Source of the DNA: Oncomelania hupensis
Taxonomy: Eukaryota > Mollusca > Gastropoda > Littorinimorpha > Pomatiopsidae
Assembly: GCA_036898135.1 (NCBI GenBank)
Contig: CM072514.1
Location: 5,389,029 to 5,453,028 of the forward strand
Direction: 5' to 3'
DNA length: 64,000 nucleotides
Made by a program: the position numbers and the translations under genes. Shown here piece by piece: positions 50,752 to 61,883 of this stretch; the stretch's first letter is position 1, and the number at the start of each line of letters is the position of its first letter. The notes under the pieces were generated by a model, which saw nothing but the letters and a program-made list of their open reading frames with translations, ran no database searches and had not been told where the DNA came from.

Positions 50752-52257
50752 GTGACGTGAGGTTTTATTGTTGCTGGGCTCTGCACAATGGAATGCTGTA
50801 ACCCTCTCGTCTATTCTGTGGGGACCGCTAGTGAGTCACCCTGTGAATTACTTTAATACATTTATTAGTTTAGCTCGGTCTGTGTTAAGGCTGGGGTACA
50901 GAAATAGATAGAAAAATGATAAAAGATCACTGTCACACTAGCTTTCACACGGCTTGGAATCATATGTAGTCCAGCCACTTGATAACAGTCAAAATCACAC
51001 ATTTATTTCTTCTACTCTATACACGATCTTTGAATACGAATCTAACTTAAAAGTTCAATTGTCAATGCAAATGGTTCACTCGCTGATAATCTAGGCAGCT
51101 ACTTTTTCTTCATCGGGCACTGGCTACTAGTGTTCATGAAGAGTGGACTACTGTGGTCCGTTTGCTACAGTTTTAGTGCACTGTTTCCTGGGCACTTAAC
51201 TGAGTGGTTTTGTGGTTGAAGCGCTGCGTTGAGGTAGCTTCTACGACAAGCTGTGTTGTCGCTGCTTGTGTTCGACGGGTGGGCTATCTGCGCTAAATGC
51301 TGTAGATGCCTCGGCAGCAAACTCGAATCGTAGATTAGGTTCTGTTCTTTGCTGAGTTGGGCTCACGATATCCCGCCTGCTCGTCTGTAACATATGAGAC
51401 GAAATTCTGCACAACCCGGAATAATAGGTCAATAGGTCTGTGCAGAGCGTCTCACTGAAAGCCAAAGTAGCCCTCAGTGATAGCTCCACACCTCTATACA
51501 TAAGCGACGAACATTCTGCTAAGTCGGTGGTCCACTGGAATCTCCACTCTAATTTCCTATACATACATAAATATAAATCGTGGCTAACTATACACATAAA
51601 GAATTAATAATATTATAAACATTCACTGGTATAGCCACTGGTCTGCAAGCATATTATAGATTAAACAACAGTGGTTCCGTCAGGTATACAACATGACGTC
51701 AAACCCGGTCGTGCTTGACACGTGGTCGGCTTCTCCAGTGGTAAGGCAAAGTCGGAATTAACAATTCAAATCTATGCATAGCAAATTCCACAAACATAAT
51801 TTCAACAATAATATAAATACATCACGATGAAACAGAAGTATGTTCATTTACCTGTTCGACAATTTCAGGCCGTGGCTACTTGATTGAATTCGAAAATTCA
51901 ACAAGCACTGCTGTCTAATCTTCTCAGGAGAGATTCTGCTAGAAAGTAGCTGTGTACTGCTTAGCGTCTCAAACTAGACTGACCTCCTACTTGGCTTTGA
52001 CTGAATCAGCCAGAACTGGTTCTAACCACTGTACCTGTGTCTCGATTGGATGAAACAATCTAACTGGCTATAAAGTTCGAAACACCATCGTAGGCCGCGA
52101 TGATGTCACTAACCGGCTCGCGTCAGCTCGCAGTGTGTGTGTACACATCAGTTATACCTTAATCGTCTGCTATAGATTACAGTAACCTTCTAAGTTTTAC
52201 TACTGCTAAACAAGCAAAAGCTCAAACAGTGCGGGGTAAACTGGTCTGCTTGTTACA
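50752..52257 (-). mobile_element. Diverged solo LTR in LINE G
   Basis: 1506 bp, TGTGACGTGAGG to TTGTTACA, clearly related along its length to the Gypsy 1 LTRs but diverged. CAGCC is duplicated at 50747-50751 and 52258-52262. LINE G coding (endonuclease C-terminus on the right, linker on the left) is interrupted exactly here. Older than the LTRs at 52550 and 58092. Confidence 0.93.
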
Positions 52258-52549
52258 CAGCCAATGGGAGAGTGGTCACTGACGCCGAGATCAGCGACAT
52301 ATGACTTTGAAATTGATTTAGGGTTGTTTGTATAGATATGATCAATCAGTGTTGACGAAGACGCAGTAACTCTGGTTGGTGATTCGATAAGTTGTGAGAG
52401 TCCAAGTGATTCGCACAAACATTCCCAGTGCGGTTGCTGTACTAGTAGGTTAATGTTAAAGTCACCGAGCAACAGCACTTCGGCATCGGTAGTAGTGTTA
52501 TAAAAAGTATCCATCATGTCACCGAAAGAACTAAACCAATCCCGACCTT
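52258..52549 (-). pseudogene. LINE G endonuclease, C-terminal part
   Basis: Minus strand: EVLLLGDFNINLL (catalytic Asp/Asn), SQLIESPTRVTASSSTLIDH, IYTNNPKS, LGVSDHSPIGC (Asp-His). The second half of an EEP domain. The first half is at 59611-59967 on the far side of the Gypsy 1 insertion. Confidence 0.85.
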
Positions 52550-54049
52550 TGTCACGTGGGGTTTATGGGCTCTGCACAATGGAATTATGGACCCTCACGT
52601 TTATTCGGTGGGAACTGCTAGTTAGTCACCCTATGAATTACTTTAATAAATTTATTTGTTTAGCTCGTTCTGTGTTAAGGTTGGGGTACAGAGATAGATA
52701 GAAAAATGGTAAAAGATTACTGTCACACTAGCTTTCACACGGCTATGAATCATATGTAGTCCAGCCACTTGATAACAGCTAAAATCACACATGTATTTCT
52801 TCTTCTCTATACAAGGTTTTCTAGGTACTAATCTAACTTAAAAAGTCTCCGTCAATGCAAATAGTTCGATCGCTGATAGTCTAGGCAGCTGTTATTTCTT
52901 CATCGGGCACTTGCTATTTGAGTTCATGTAGATTGGACTACTGTGGTCCGTTTTACAGTTTCTGAAGAGTGGACTACTGTGGTCCTTTTTCTATCAGTTT
53001 GGGTGCACGTTTACTCATGCACTTAGCTTCCGTGTGGACTGATCGAAGTCCTTCTGTGAGGTAGCTTCTGGTACACGTTGTGTCGTCGTGTAGTTGGATC
53101 CCTTGCCACGCTGTGGGGTCTTGCAGGGTGTTGTTCCCAGGTTAGCTCTCTCCGACTTGTGCGGTAGAGGCTACGCAGACAACTCGTCGTTTCTTTGGAG
53201 TTGGGCGCACGGGATAGCTCGCCTGCTCGTCTGTAATATAAGAGACGAAATTCTGCACAACCCTGAATAATCGGTTTGTGCAGAGCGTCTCACTGAAAGC
53301 CAAAGTAGCCCTCAGTGATAGCTCCACATCTCTATACAAAAGCGACGAACATTCTGCTACTTCCGGGGTCCACTGGAATCTCACTCTAAATTCCTATACA
53401 GACATAAATATAAATCGTGGCTAACTATACACATACAGAATTAATAATATTATAAACATTCACGGGTACAGCCACTGGTCTGCAAACATACACATAAGTT
53501 AAAGAACAGTGGTTCCGTACGGTATACAACATGGCGGCGCAACCGGCTCTTCCACGTGGTACGGCAAATTCGGATTAACAATTCACATGTATGCATAGCA
53601 AATTCCACAAACATAATTTCAACCATAATATAAATATATCACGATGAAACAGAAGGATGTTCATTTACCTGTTTGACAAGTTCAGGCCCGTGGTGACTTG
53701 ATAGAATTCTAAGATTCTTAAGTACTGCTTCCTGGTCTCTGAGTGAAGATATTTCTCTAGCTATGTAGATGTTAACTCTTCCTCGTCTCACACACGACTG
53801 ACTAAAACTGTGCTAGGTTTTGACCCAGTCAAACTGGCTCTAACCGCTTTGCCTGAGCTCTGGTTGGTTATAAGTTTTACGACTCTCGCCCACAGTGATG
53901 ACTAACTACGCAGCGTGGGTCAGCCTCGCAGTGTGTGGACCTATGTGTACTTGTAATTGCTTGCTGTGTAATACCCTAACTCTAATGTTACAATGACTAC
54001 ACAAGGCTAAATAGTGAATAGGCAGAGTAAAACTAGCCAGTTCGTCACA
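52550..54049 (-). repeat. Gypsy 1 3' LTR
   Basis: 1500 bp. It differs from the 5' LTR mainly by a 22-bp deletion near 53540 and a few substitutions. A purine stretch TTGAGGGAGCC (minus, just inside at 54050-54060) is a candidate polypurine tract. Confidence 0.95.
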
Positions 54050-54217
54050 GGCTCCCTCAACTGAAAAAAGGCGATGACTACTGGATTCGACCTTTTTCTA
54101 CTACAGAGCCTAGTTTAACGCTGCACTATCCTAGGGTCCTATTTACAAACTAAGTAAGTTGCTCTACCTGAGCTGCAATGCTGTGCCAGGTAGCTATGGA
54201 CACTAGTGACAGGGGTT

Positions 54218-54829
54218 TTACTGGACGGGGACGAATTCTGGTGCTGTGGCCCTTAGTTGTGTTGGGTGGGCGACTGCTGCTGTGTCCTCCACGAGATGGC
54301 GACTGAGGTAGTCGGCTCCGTGGTTCTCTTTGCCGGGGATGTACTCGATTTGGAATGAGTATGCCTGAAGGGTGAGTGCCCATCTCATCAGGCGAGAGTT
54401 CAAAGACTTGGAGGCTGCAAGGAACGATAGTGGTTGGTGGTCCACCTGAACTGTGAAGTGTGTCCCATACAGGTAGAGTTGAAACTTCTGTATGGCCCAG
54501 ACTAGTCCAAGGCATTCTTTCTCCGACGTGGCGTAGTGTGTTTCGGCGGGTCTCAGTTTTCTGCTGGCGTAGGCGACAGGGAATAGCGTCTCTGCATTCT
54601 TGGGGTCGCGCTGTAGCAGTACTGCTCCGAGGCCTAAGTCGCTGGCGTCGGTGCGAAGAACGAAGGGCTGAGTCAAATCTGGTAGGTGGAGTACTGGCGC
54701 CGATGTCATTCTGTCCTTGAGTGTTTGGAATGCTGTCTCGCATTCGGCTGTCCAAACTACTTTGTCCGGGGCGATTTTCCGGGTTCCATTTGTCAGTGGC
54801 ACGGCGATGCTGTTGTAGTTGGGGATGAG
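54218..54829 (-). pseudogene. Gypsy 1 RNase H with the last RT residues
   Basis: The frame reads PNYNSIAVPLTNGTRKIAP (end of RT thumb), WTAECETAFQTLK, FVLRTDASDLGLGAVL (RNase H catalytic Asp), SEKECLGLVWAI (catalytic Glu), VQVDHQPLSFL (Asp) and IEYIPGKENHGADYLSRH (last Asp), ending at 54218. All four RNase H acidic residues are present. It lies in a different frame from the upstream polyprotein because the RT deletion also shifted the frame. Confidence 0.88.
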
Positions 54830-57722
54830 CTTCTTCCGCGATGGCGATGGCCATCCATGTGTGTGTGCTGGGGGTCGCTGGTCGGTCCGTGTATTTCTTG
54901 AGGAGATTGATGTGGTGGTATCGGGCTCTCCCGTTCACCTCTACTTGGTAGACTGTCTTGGATCTCTTGGCAGTCACCCGATACGGTCCTCTCCAAGCGA
55001 TGTCCAGCTTGTTGGTTCCACTTGGAAGTAAGAGTAGCACTTGATCGCCGACTTGCAGTTCTCTGTCCTTCGCGTGGCGGTTGTAGTACTTCGCCTGACG
55101 GGCTCTTGCCTTCTTCAGTGCTTCACCAGCTTTCTTCCACGTTGCTTTGAGGGTTTCCTGCAGGTCTGCGACGTACTTGGTGGCACCTCTTGGTGTGTCG
55201 TCTATCTTGGCTTCCGTCCAACTTCTGCGTAGGGCTTCTAGCGGTCCTGCTAGAGGTCTGCCGAATAGCAATGTTGACGGTGTGTAGCCTGTGGCTGCAT
55301 GGGGCGTTTCTCTGTATGCGAACAGTGCCGCATTCACGTAGGTGTCCCACGCTTCTGGATTGTCGTCGGCGACTTTCCTGAGGATGGTGAGAAGGGTTCC
55401 ATTCAGTCTTTCTACTTGTCCGTTGCTGGCGGGGTGGTATGGTGGTGTGCGAATGTGATGAACTTGTATCAACTCGAACACGTCTTGCATCAGGCGGCCG
55501 GTGAACTGAGATCCGTTGTCCGTTCTAATGCTGTCCGGGAATCCGACTCTGGTAAAGATGGCGATGAGTGCATCTGCAATCTTTCTGGTGTCGATCGCTG
55601 GCAACGGGACTGCTTCGCACCACATCGTACATGCGTCGACGAGTGTGAGTAGAAATCTGTTCCTCTTCTTGGTCATGGGCAGTAGTCCTACTATGTCTAC
55701 TGAGACTTGCTTGAATGGCACGCCGACTACTACTGATGGTCCTAAGGTAACTGGTACGGTGTGATGTCGCGGGGAATATCGTTGACATTGGTGACAAGAT
55801 TTCACGTAGCGCTTGACATCCTCCGTGATTCCTGGCCAATAGTAGTGTGCGCTGATTCTCTGCACTGTGGCTCCAATTCCCATGTGTCCGCTGAGTGGCA
55901 TGCTGTGGCCTAACTCTAGTACTTGGGCTCGAAGGGTGGCTGGTAGTACTAGTTGGGTGTGATCTCCATCTCCTTGTCGATGTAGAACTCCCTCTTCCAC
56001 GTAGAAGTCTCCCTTGTGCGGGGGTGTGTGCGCCTTGGGTAGCTCCTGGAAGCACTTCGCTATCGAGGTGTCTTCTTTCTGTGCTGTTTTGATCTCTTCG
56101 AGTCCTGGATTCGGAGCGAACTCGGGCTGGGGTGGTTGGGTTTTAGCTTGGGCCCTGGTTTGCACTGCAGCTATCTCTACAGTTTTGGGGGGCGTGCCTA
56201 AGAACACATACCTACAACCTAGCACTAGATCATACAGGGGTTTCTGTAAAACAGCAGCTTGGATTCGTCCTGTGACGTACCTACTCTCTACTTCTATCCA
56301 GGCTATTGGGCAAGTAGTCGTCGGTTTCGTCAAGTCTGCTCCTTGTAATTCGACTGTCTTGTCCGTCAAGTCCGCGCGCGATACAAGAGATTCGCTAACT
56401 ATCGCGTCGTATGACAGACCTGTGTCATACAGACAGTTCGCTTCTTTTCCGTTGACCTTGACCGTGTCTGTCACCGATGGGTGATCTCCGATAGTGTGTG
56501 GCTTGTTACCGCTGCTTTGAGTTAGAACTCTGTGCGCTGGCCGGCTTTCGCGCTCTTCCCTACGTTGTGCGGCCAACTTGAAACATTCGGCGGTGGAGTG
56601 ATTGTTTCTGTTGCAGAACGAACAATACCGTCTCTGTTCTGCGGGACCTCTTTTCCCGAATTCCGTGTTGGGTCCTTTATTCTGCCCAGGTCTGGGGTTA
56701 TTCGGCTTATTCGCGGTGCGCTCCTCCCGGTTAGGGCTTCGTTTCTGTGCCTCTTTCCCGTTAGGCTTTAGGTCTCGCCTGAAGCTCTTGGCTTCTCCGT
56801 GGGCGGCCACGTACCTGTCTGCGACCTTGACCAGATCTTCCAGTCTTTCCGCGCCCTGCTCTACTGAGAATGTCCTCAGCTCGGGGGTCATGGTTTCCCG
56901 TAGCTGTTCCCATACTAACAGTTCTGTCAGTCCATCATATGTCTTAGCCGTGGCTGACTGGCTAATCCACTTATCCAGCATTGTGGACAACCGATCCGCG
57001 AACTGCGCATAGCTCTCTCCTTTCACTCTCCGATTGGTGCGGAATTTTTGCCGGTAGCATTCTCCTGTTAGTTCGAATCCCGTTAGGAGTGCCTCTTTTA
57101 CTTTGTGATAGTCAGTCACTCTGTCAGTCGGTAGCTTACTGTAGATGTCATAAGCCTTTCCTCTAAGCCCTTGACTAAGCTTGAAAGACCAATGAGTGGG
57201 ATCTAGTTTATACTCTGTTGCTAGGCGCTCAAACCTAGTCAGATAGAGATCTAGACCTTCTTCTCTTTCGTTGAATGTCCCCAGTGGAAATGACATACCT
57301 ACTACTGGGTTGGATGCTACCTCTAGTTGATCTGAGTGGGGAGGGGTTGAGGAAGAACTTGAAGCTCCTGATCCTAATCTTCTTAGCTCTAACTCATGCT
57401 GTCTGTCTTTTTCCTTTTCTGCCCTTTCGTTTTCTTTTTCTGTCCGCTCATACTCCCATCTCCTAACTTCTGCTTCTCTCTCTGCTGCCAACGCTGCCTT
57501 TTTCTGTTCTACTTCTAATTCTAGTTTCTTCTGCTCTGCTTCTAATTCTGCCTTTCTCTGTTCTGCTTCTATTTTCTTCGCCTCTCTTTCTGCTGCTCTC
57601 TCTGCCTTAGCCTCCTGTTTCTCTACCTCTGCATTTATATACGCAATTAGGTCTCCCCCTGCTAAGTGTAAAGCTTCTCCCAATTCCTTGAAGCGCAATC
57701 TCAAGGCCACTGGGTCCGACAT
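54830..57722 (-). CDS. Gypsy 1 Gag-protease-integrase polyprotein
   Basis: About 964 residues of element protein from the ATG at 57720-57722 to the deletion joint; the frame then runs on out of register to 54150. Domains: a Glu/Lys-rich coiled coil (~30-115); a capsid-like region with a SCAN-like C-terminal half (GECYRQKFR, ELLVWEQLRETM, EDLVKVADRYVA; ~215-305); a zinc knuckle CSFCNRNNHSTAEC (~367-380); an aspartic protease CLYDTGLSYDAIV (~431); integrase with HHCC (GHSMPLSGHMG ... CHQC), VDIVG, RTDNGSQF and NGQVERLNG (D,D,E near 676, 735, 771); and a C-terminal GPY/F module (AWRGPYRV). Gag assembles particles, protease matures them and integrase inserts the cDNA. RT is missing. Confidence 0.93.
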
Positions 57723-58091
57723 TGTCAAAAGTGTCTATGAACAACCTCTGAGTCACGTGGAATACCAAAACACTAGCAATATTGCAATTCAATAACAACA
57801 ATGCAAAGACAATCAAATTCGTAATCAATAATAGAATAAAACAAGAGTCAAATGGCATACAACAGTTATTTAAGCAAAACCTGCAAAAGAACAATGCAAC
57901 ATACAGGCACAAAAACAATTGAAGCAAAAATGTTTTTAAGTAAAGAATAGTGCACCAAAACTGATCAGTCCTTGTTACAACTATTCTAAGTTATTCTACT
58001 ACTACTACTGTTATCTAATTTTATTGTACCTAGATCCGGTTATACCCAATTCCTATTATACACAGATCCTGGCCAGGCTCGCCAATTAAAG
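57723..58091 (-). other. Gypsy 1 leader
   Basis: About 370 bp between LTR and Gag start, noncoding, containing the PBS; packaging signals would be expected here. Confidence 0.6.
58068..58084 (-). promoter_or_regulatory. Gypsy 1 primer-binding site
   Basis: On the minus strand, seven bases after the 5' LTR, TGGCGAGCCTGGCCAGG begins with TGG, complementary to a tRNA CCA end. The complement ...CAGGCTCGCCA resembles the 3' end of animal tRNA-Arg; that identity is from memory. Confidence 0.65.
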
Positions 58092-59610
58092 TGTCACGTG
58101 GGGTTTATGGGCTCTGCAAAATGGAATTATGGACCCTCACGTTTATTCGGTGGGAACTACTAGTTAGTCACCCTATGAATTACTTTAATAAATTTATTTG
58201 TTTAGCTCGTTCTGTGTTAAGGTTGGGGTACAGAGATAGATAAAAAAATGGTAAAAGATTACTGTCACACTAGCTTTCACACGGCTATGAATCATATGTA
58301 GTCCAGCCACTTGATAACAGTTAAAATCACACATTTATTTCTTCTACTCTATACAAGGTTTTCTAGGTACTAATCTAACTTAAAAAGTCTCCGTCAATGC
58401 AAATAGTTCGATCGCTGATAGTCTAGGCAGCTGTTATTTCTTCATCGGGCACTTGCTATTTGAGTTCATGTAGATTGGACTACTGTGGTCCGTTTTACAG
58501 TTTCTGAAGAGTGGACTACTGTGGTCCTTTTTCTATCAGTTTGGGTGCACGTTTACTTATGCACTTAGCTTCCGTGTGGACTGTTCGAAGTCCTTCTGTG
58601 AGGTAGCTTACACGTTGTGTCGTCGTGTAGTTGGGTCCCTTGCCACGCTGTGGGGTCTTGCAGGCTGTTGTTCCCAGGTTAGCTCTCTCCGACTTGTGCG
58701 GTAGAGGCTACGCAGACAACTCGTCGTTTCTGTGGAGTTGGGCGCACGGGATAGCTCGCCTGCTCGTCTGTAATATAAGAGACGAAATTCTGCACAACCC
58801 TGAATAATCGGTTTGTGCAGAGCGTCTCACTGAAAGCCAAAGTAGCCCTCAGTGATAGCTCCACATCTCTATACATAAGCGACGAACATTCTGCTACTTC
58901 CGGGGTCCACTGGAATCTCACTCTAAATTCCTATACATACATAAATATAAATCGTGGCTAACTATACACATACAGAATTAATAATATTATAAACATTCAC
59001 GGGTACAGCCACTGGTCTGCAAACATACACATAAGTTAAAGAACAGTGGTTCCGTACGGTATACAACATGGCGGCGCAACCGGTCGTGTTTCGCCTCGTG
59101 GTCGGCTCTTCCACGTGGTACGGCAAATTCGGATTAACAATTCACATGTATGCATAGCAAATTCCACAAACATAATTTCAACCATAATATAAATATATCA
59201 CGATGAAACAGAAGGATGTTCATTTACCTGTTTGACAAGTTCAGGCCCGTGGTGACTTGATAGAATTCTAAGATTCTTAAGTACTGCTTCCTGGTCTCTG
59301 AGTGAAGATATTTCTCTAGCTATGTAGATGTTAACTCTTCCTCGTCTCACACACGACTGACTAAAACTGTGCTAGGTTTTGACCCAGTCAAACTGGCTCT
59401 AACCGCTTTGCCTGAGCTCTGGTTGGTTATAAGTTTTACGACTCTCGCCCACAGTGATGACTAACTACGCAGCGTGGGTCAGCCTCGCAGTGGGTGGACC
59501 TATGTGTACTTGTAATTGCTTGCTGTGTAATACCCTAACTCTCTAATGTTACAATGACTACACAAGGCTAAATAGTGAATAGGCAGAGTAAAACTAGCCA
59601 GTTCGTCACA
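58092..59610 (-). repeat. Gypsy 1 5' LTR
   Basis: 1519 bp, the promoter-bearing copy for the minus-strand element. It ends at the ACCTT duplication. It shares with the other LTRs an open frame of ~80 codons (58679-58921 minus), whose coding status is doubtful. Confidence 0.95.
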
Positions 59611-59967
59611 ACCTTCATCAGGGTTGTGGTAGACAAAGCATATAAATGTTGACGCCTTATTATTAGGTTTATATTCTAACCATATACGCTCTACTGAGGG
59701 GGGTTCTAAGTCTTGGCGTCGAGACACAAAGTTGTATACCGAGTTATGAATGTAGACAGCAACACCTGTTTGACCTTGAGTGCATTTATCACGTCGTATT
59801 ATAGAATAATTTGGAATGGAGATGGATGTATCCAACATATTAGAGGTTAAGCGGCATTCAGTAATGCCATACATATGATAGCACGGCGCGGCTTTGGTTA
59901 AGAATGCACACAGGTCCGCAGTTTTGCTGTAGAGATGAAAAATGTTTAAATGACCAACACGAAACAT
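59611..59967 (-). pseudogene. LINE G endonuclease, N-terminal part
   Basis: Minus strand from MFRVGHLNIFHLYSKT (catalytic Asn in HLNI), GITECRLTSNM (catalytic Glu in TE), SIPNYSIIRRDK, GQTGVAVYIHNS, and FICFVYHNPDEG at the Gypsy 1 junction. The second half resumes at 52549. The first Met at 59967 may be the ORF2 start. The sequence beyond (59968-60270) could be 5' UTR but is not recognisable. Confidence 0.85.
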
Positions 59968-60562
59968 ACTTAAAATGTACGGTACCGATAGTTACAGAAA
60001 AACAACAACGACAACAGATAAAATAAGGAGCACCTTTTTTAAACAAACTAAAGAACACAAGTAGGCCTACATGAAAAACGGCAAAGTTTTAAAACAAGAG
60101 AAATAACCAAAGAAAGGCCACTAAGTTTAGGGCAGAGTTCGGAGAACGAAATTCAATATACAGAGTGCCAGAGTCACAGTTTTTACTGACAACTAGAGTG
60201 TTCAGGAAGAAACTCACAACTAAACGCGGAAATGAGAGTCTGTGCGGCCTAGAAGGTCCGAGCAGCGTCCACAATAATGAGTATTATGACGTACGGTTAA
60301 TGACACACACAGCTTATACTTTATAGTCACACCAAACGTAAGTTATCTGCCAACACAACGCTCTTACGCACAAGGAATTGTAAGGAGCGCAAGAACCCTG
60401 ATAATGAGAACCAACAAAATACAATAACAATTATTAAGTACATATCGTTTAAGTCCAAGCTTTTAAAGGTGCGCTTCAATAATCGAGACGCGGAAATTAA
60501 AGTGTGAGCCGATTCGTACGTAAATTATACAAATTTAGGTGGCAATACAACAGAAAAATTCA

Positions 60563-60565
<3 letters not shown>
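59968..60565. other. Noncoding; possibly LINE G 5' region
   Basis: No coding frame or repeat recognised. Confidence 0.35.

Positions 60566-60649
<84 letters not shown>
60566..60649. repeat. (GA)n microsatellite
   Basis: About 42 uninterrupted GA units. Confidence 0.98.
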
Positions 60650-60655
<6 letters not shown>

Positions 60656-61334
60656 TGTTTATAAAGAATATGGATTTGCAGTCCAATCGATATTCATTAC
60701 TAGGAATGCGTTGATTTGTTTGTAGTTGGTTGCGCTCAGACACGCTAGTGTTGTCGCTGTGGCCAATGATTTGACTGATTGATTATTAATTGATTGATTG
60801 ATTTGCGTTTTGTATATGTTCGTTTTCTGATAATTAGACCTGTTTTTCAAACGGAGGTTGATATAATTAAACGTGGCCAAATGTAGAGTTTACCGTCAAT
60901 TTCCCGGAACTGATCGGAAAGTTGCACACCCTTTTCAACATGGAAAATCCGAAATTCTGGGGGTCATATTAAGAGCATGTACGTCGATTCGCGCATCGTT
61001 TTGCGCATTCATAATTGTATTATTACGAAAAGATACGGAATAAAATTTTAAGACAAATTTTGATTTTGATATTTAGCATTAAGATTACAGTTAGTTAGAA
61101 TTTGGATTAGGATTAGGTTTAGAGTTATGGCTAGTGTTAGGTTTAACTGTAATCGTAGGCCTAGACTAGACCTATGTTCACCAACAGAATTTCGGTATGT
61201 TCACCCTCTCTTTGTAGTTCTAAACATTCGCATGAAACATGAACAAACCTGACGTAGCCTAACAAGAAATAATGACGTCACAGTCATTGTTCTAAAATCT
61301 CCCATTACCTCTGTCTGTCACTTCGCATTATGTG

Positions 61335-61336
<2 letters not shown>
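60650..61336. other. Noncoding stretch
   Basis: Short GATT repeats near 60775-60800 and TTAGGATTAGGTTTAG-like degenerate repeats at 61100-61145. No gene or transposon recognised. Confidence 0.4.
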
Positions 61337-61422
<86 letters not shown>

Positions 61423-61438
61423 TCTCTCTCTCTCTCTC
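61337..61438. repeat. (CT)n microsatellite
   Basis: About 50 CT units with single C insertions, followed by a C-run. Confidence 0.97.
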
Positions 61439-61880
61439 GCTACCCCCCCCCCTCCCGCGCACTCCAGCATCTAAATTTACATCATTTAGAACACGTCTCC
61501 TAAAACACAATAAAAGTTAAATATACATTTATTGTTAATCCTGTTAATAGATATTAGCAACATTAATTTGATATCAATTGTTTGAAAATGATTTTATCTA
61601 ATGACGACTTTGTTTATTTGTTATAACCTTGAGTTGTATTTAATAGTAATTTGTAAAGCCGCAAAAGGCAAGATGCTGATGTAAAATAACGCATCCAGCG
61701 CTTACTCTTTTATCCTTGCAAAATAAAATTATTATCTTATTTTATCTTATCTTCTCTTCTTCTCTGTCTCTCTCTCTCCCCCCTCTGTCTCTCTCCCACT
61801 CAGTCTCTTTTTCCCTCTCTCTATCTCACCTCTCTCTCCTCCCCCTCCCCCTCCTTTGTATAAGACTGAACATTGATGTT
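61439..61880. other. Noncoding, CT-rich on the right
   Basis: 61700-61755 carries TTATCTTATTTTATCTTATC-type repeats, possibly the tail of a lost LINE copy; 61756-61855 is CT/CCCT-rich. No coding signal. Confidence 0.4.
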
Positions 61881-61883
61881 TAA

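Larger units (their letters stand above)
52550..59610 (-). mobile_element. Gypsy 1: complete LTR retrotransposon with copia-like domain order
   Basis: 7061 bp with two ~1.5-kb LTRs (TGTCACGTGG...TTCGTCACA), a PBS, Gag, protease, integrase and RNase H in that order, and a 5-bp duplication ACCTT on both sides (52545-52549; 59611-59615). Integrase precedes RNase H, as in Gmr1-type Ty3/Gypsy elements. The RT core is absent: a deletion joins the end of integrase to the end of RT at 54828-54836. The LTRs are very similar except for a 22-bp deletion near 53540, so the insertion is young. It would depend on RT from a relative to move. Confidence 0.95.

Noticed and set aside
54150..54829. Continuation of the Gypsy 1 polyprotein frame beyond the RT deletion
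   Set aside because: Past the joint the frame is out of register with RNase H; the peptide is a Pro/Arg/Ser-rich shadow, while the true RNase H is in the neighbouring frame.
61700..61755. LINE tail-like TTATCTTATTTTATCTTATC sequence
   Set aside because: May be a LINE 3' end, but no adjacent coding remnant was found, so not called as an element.
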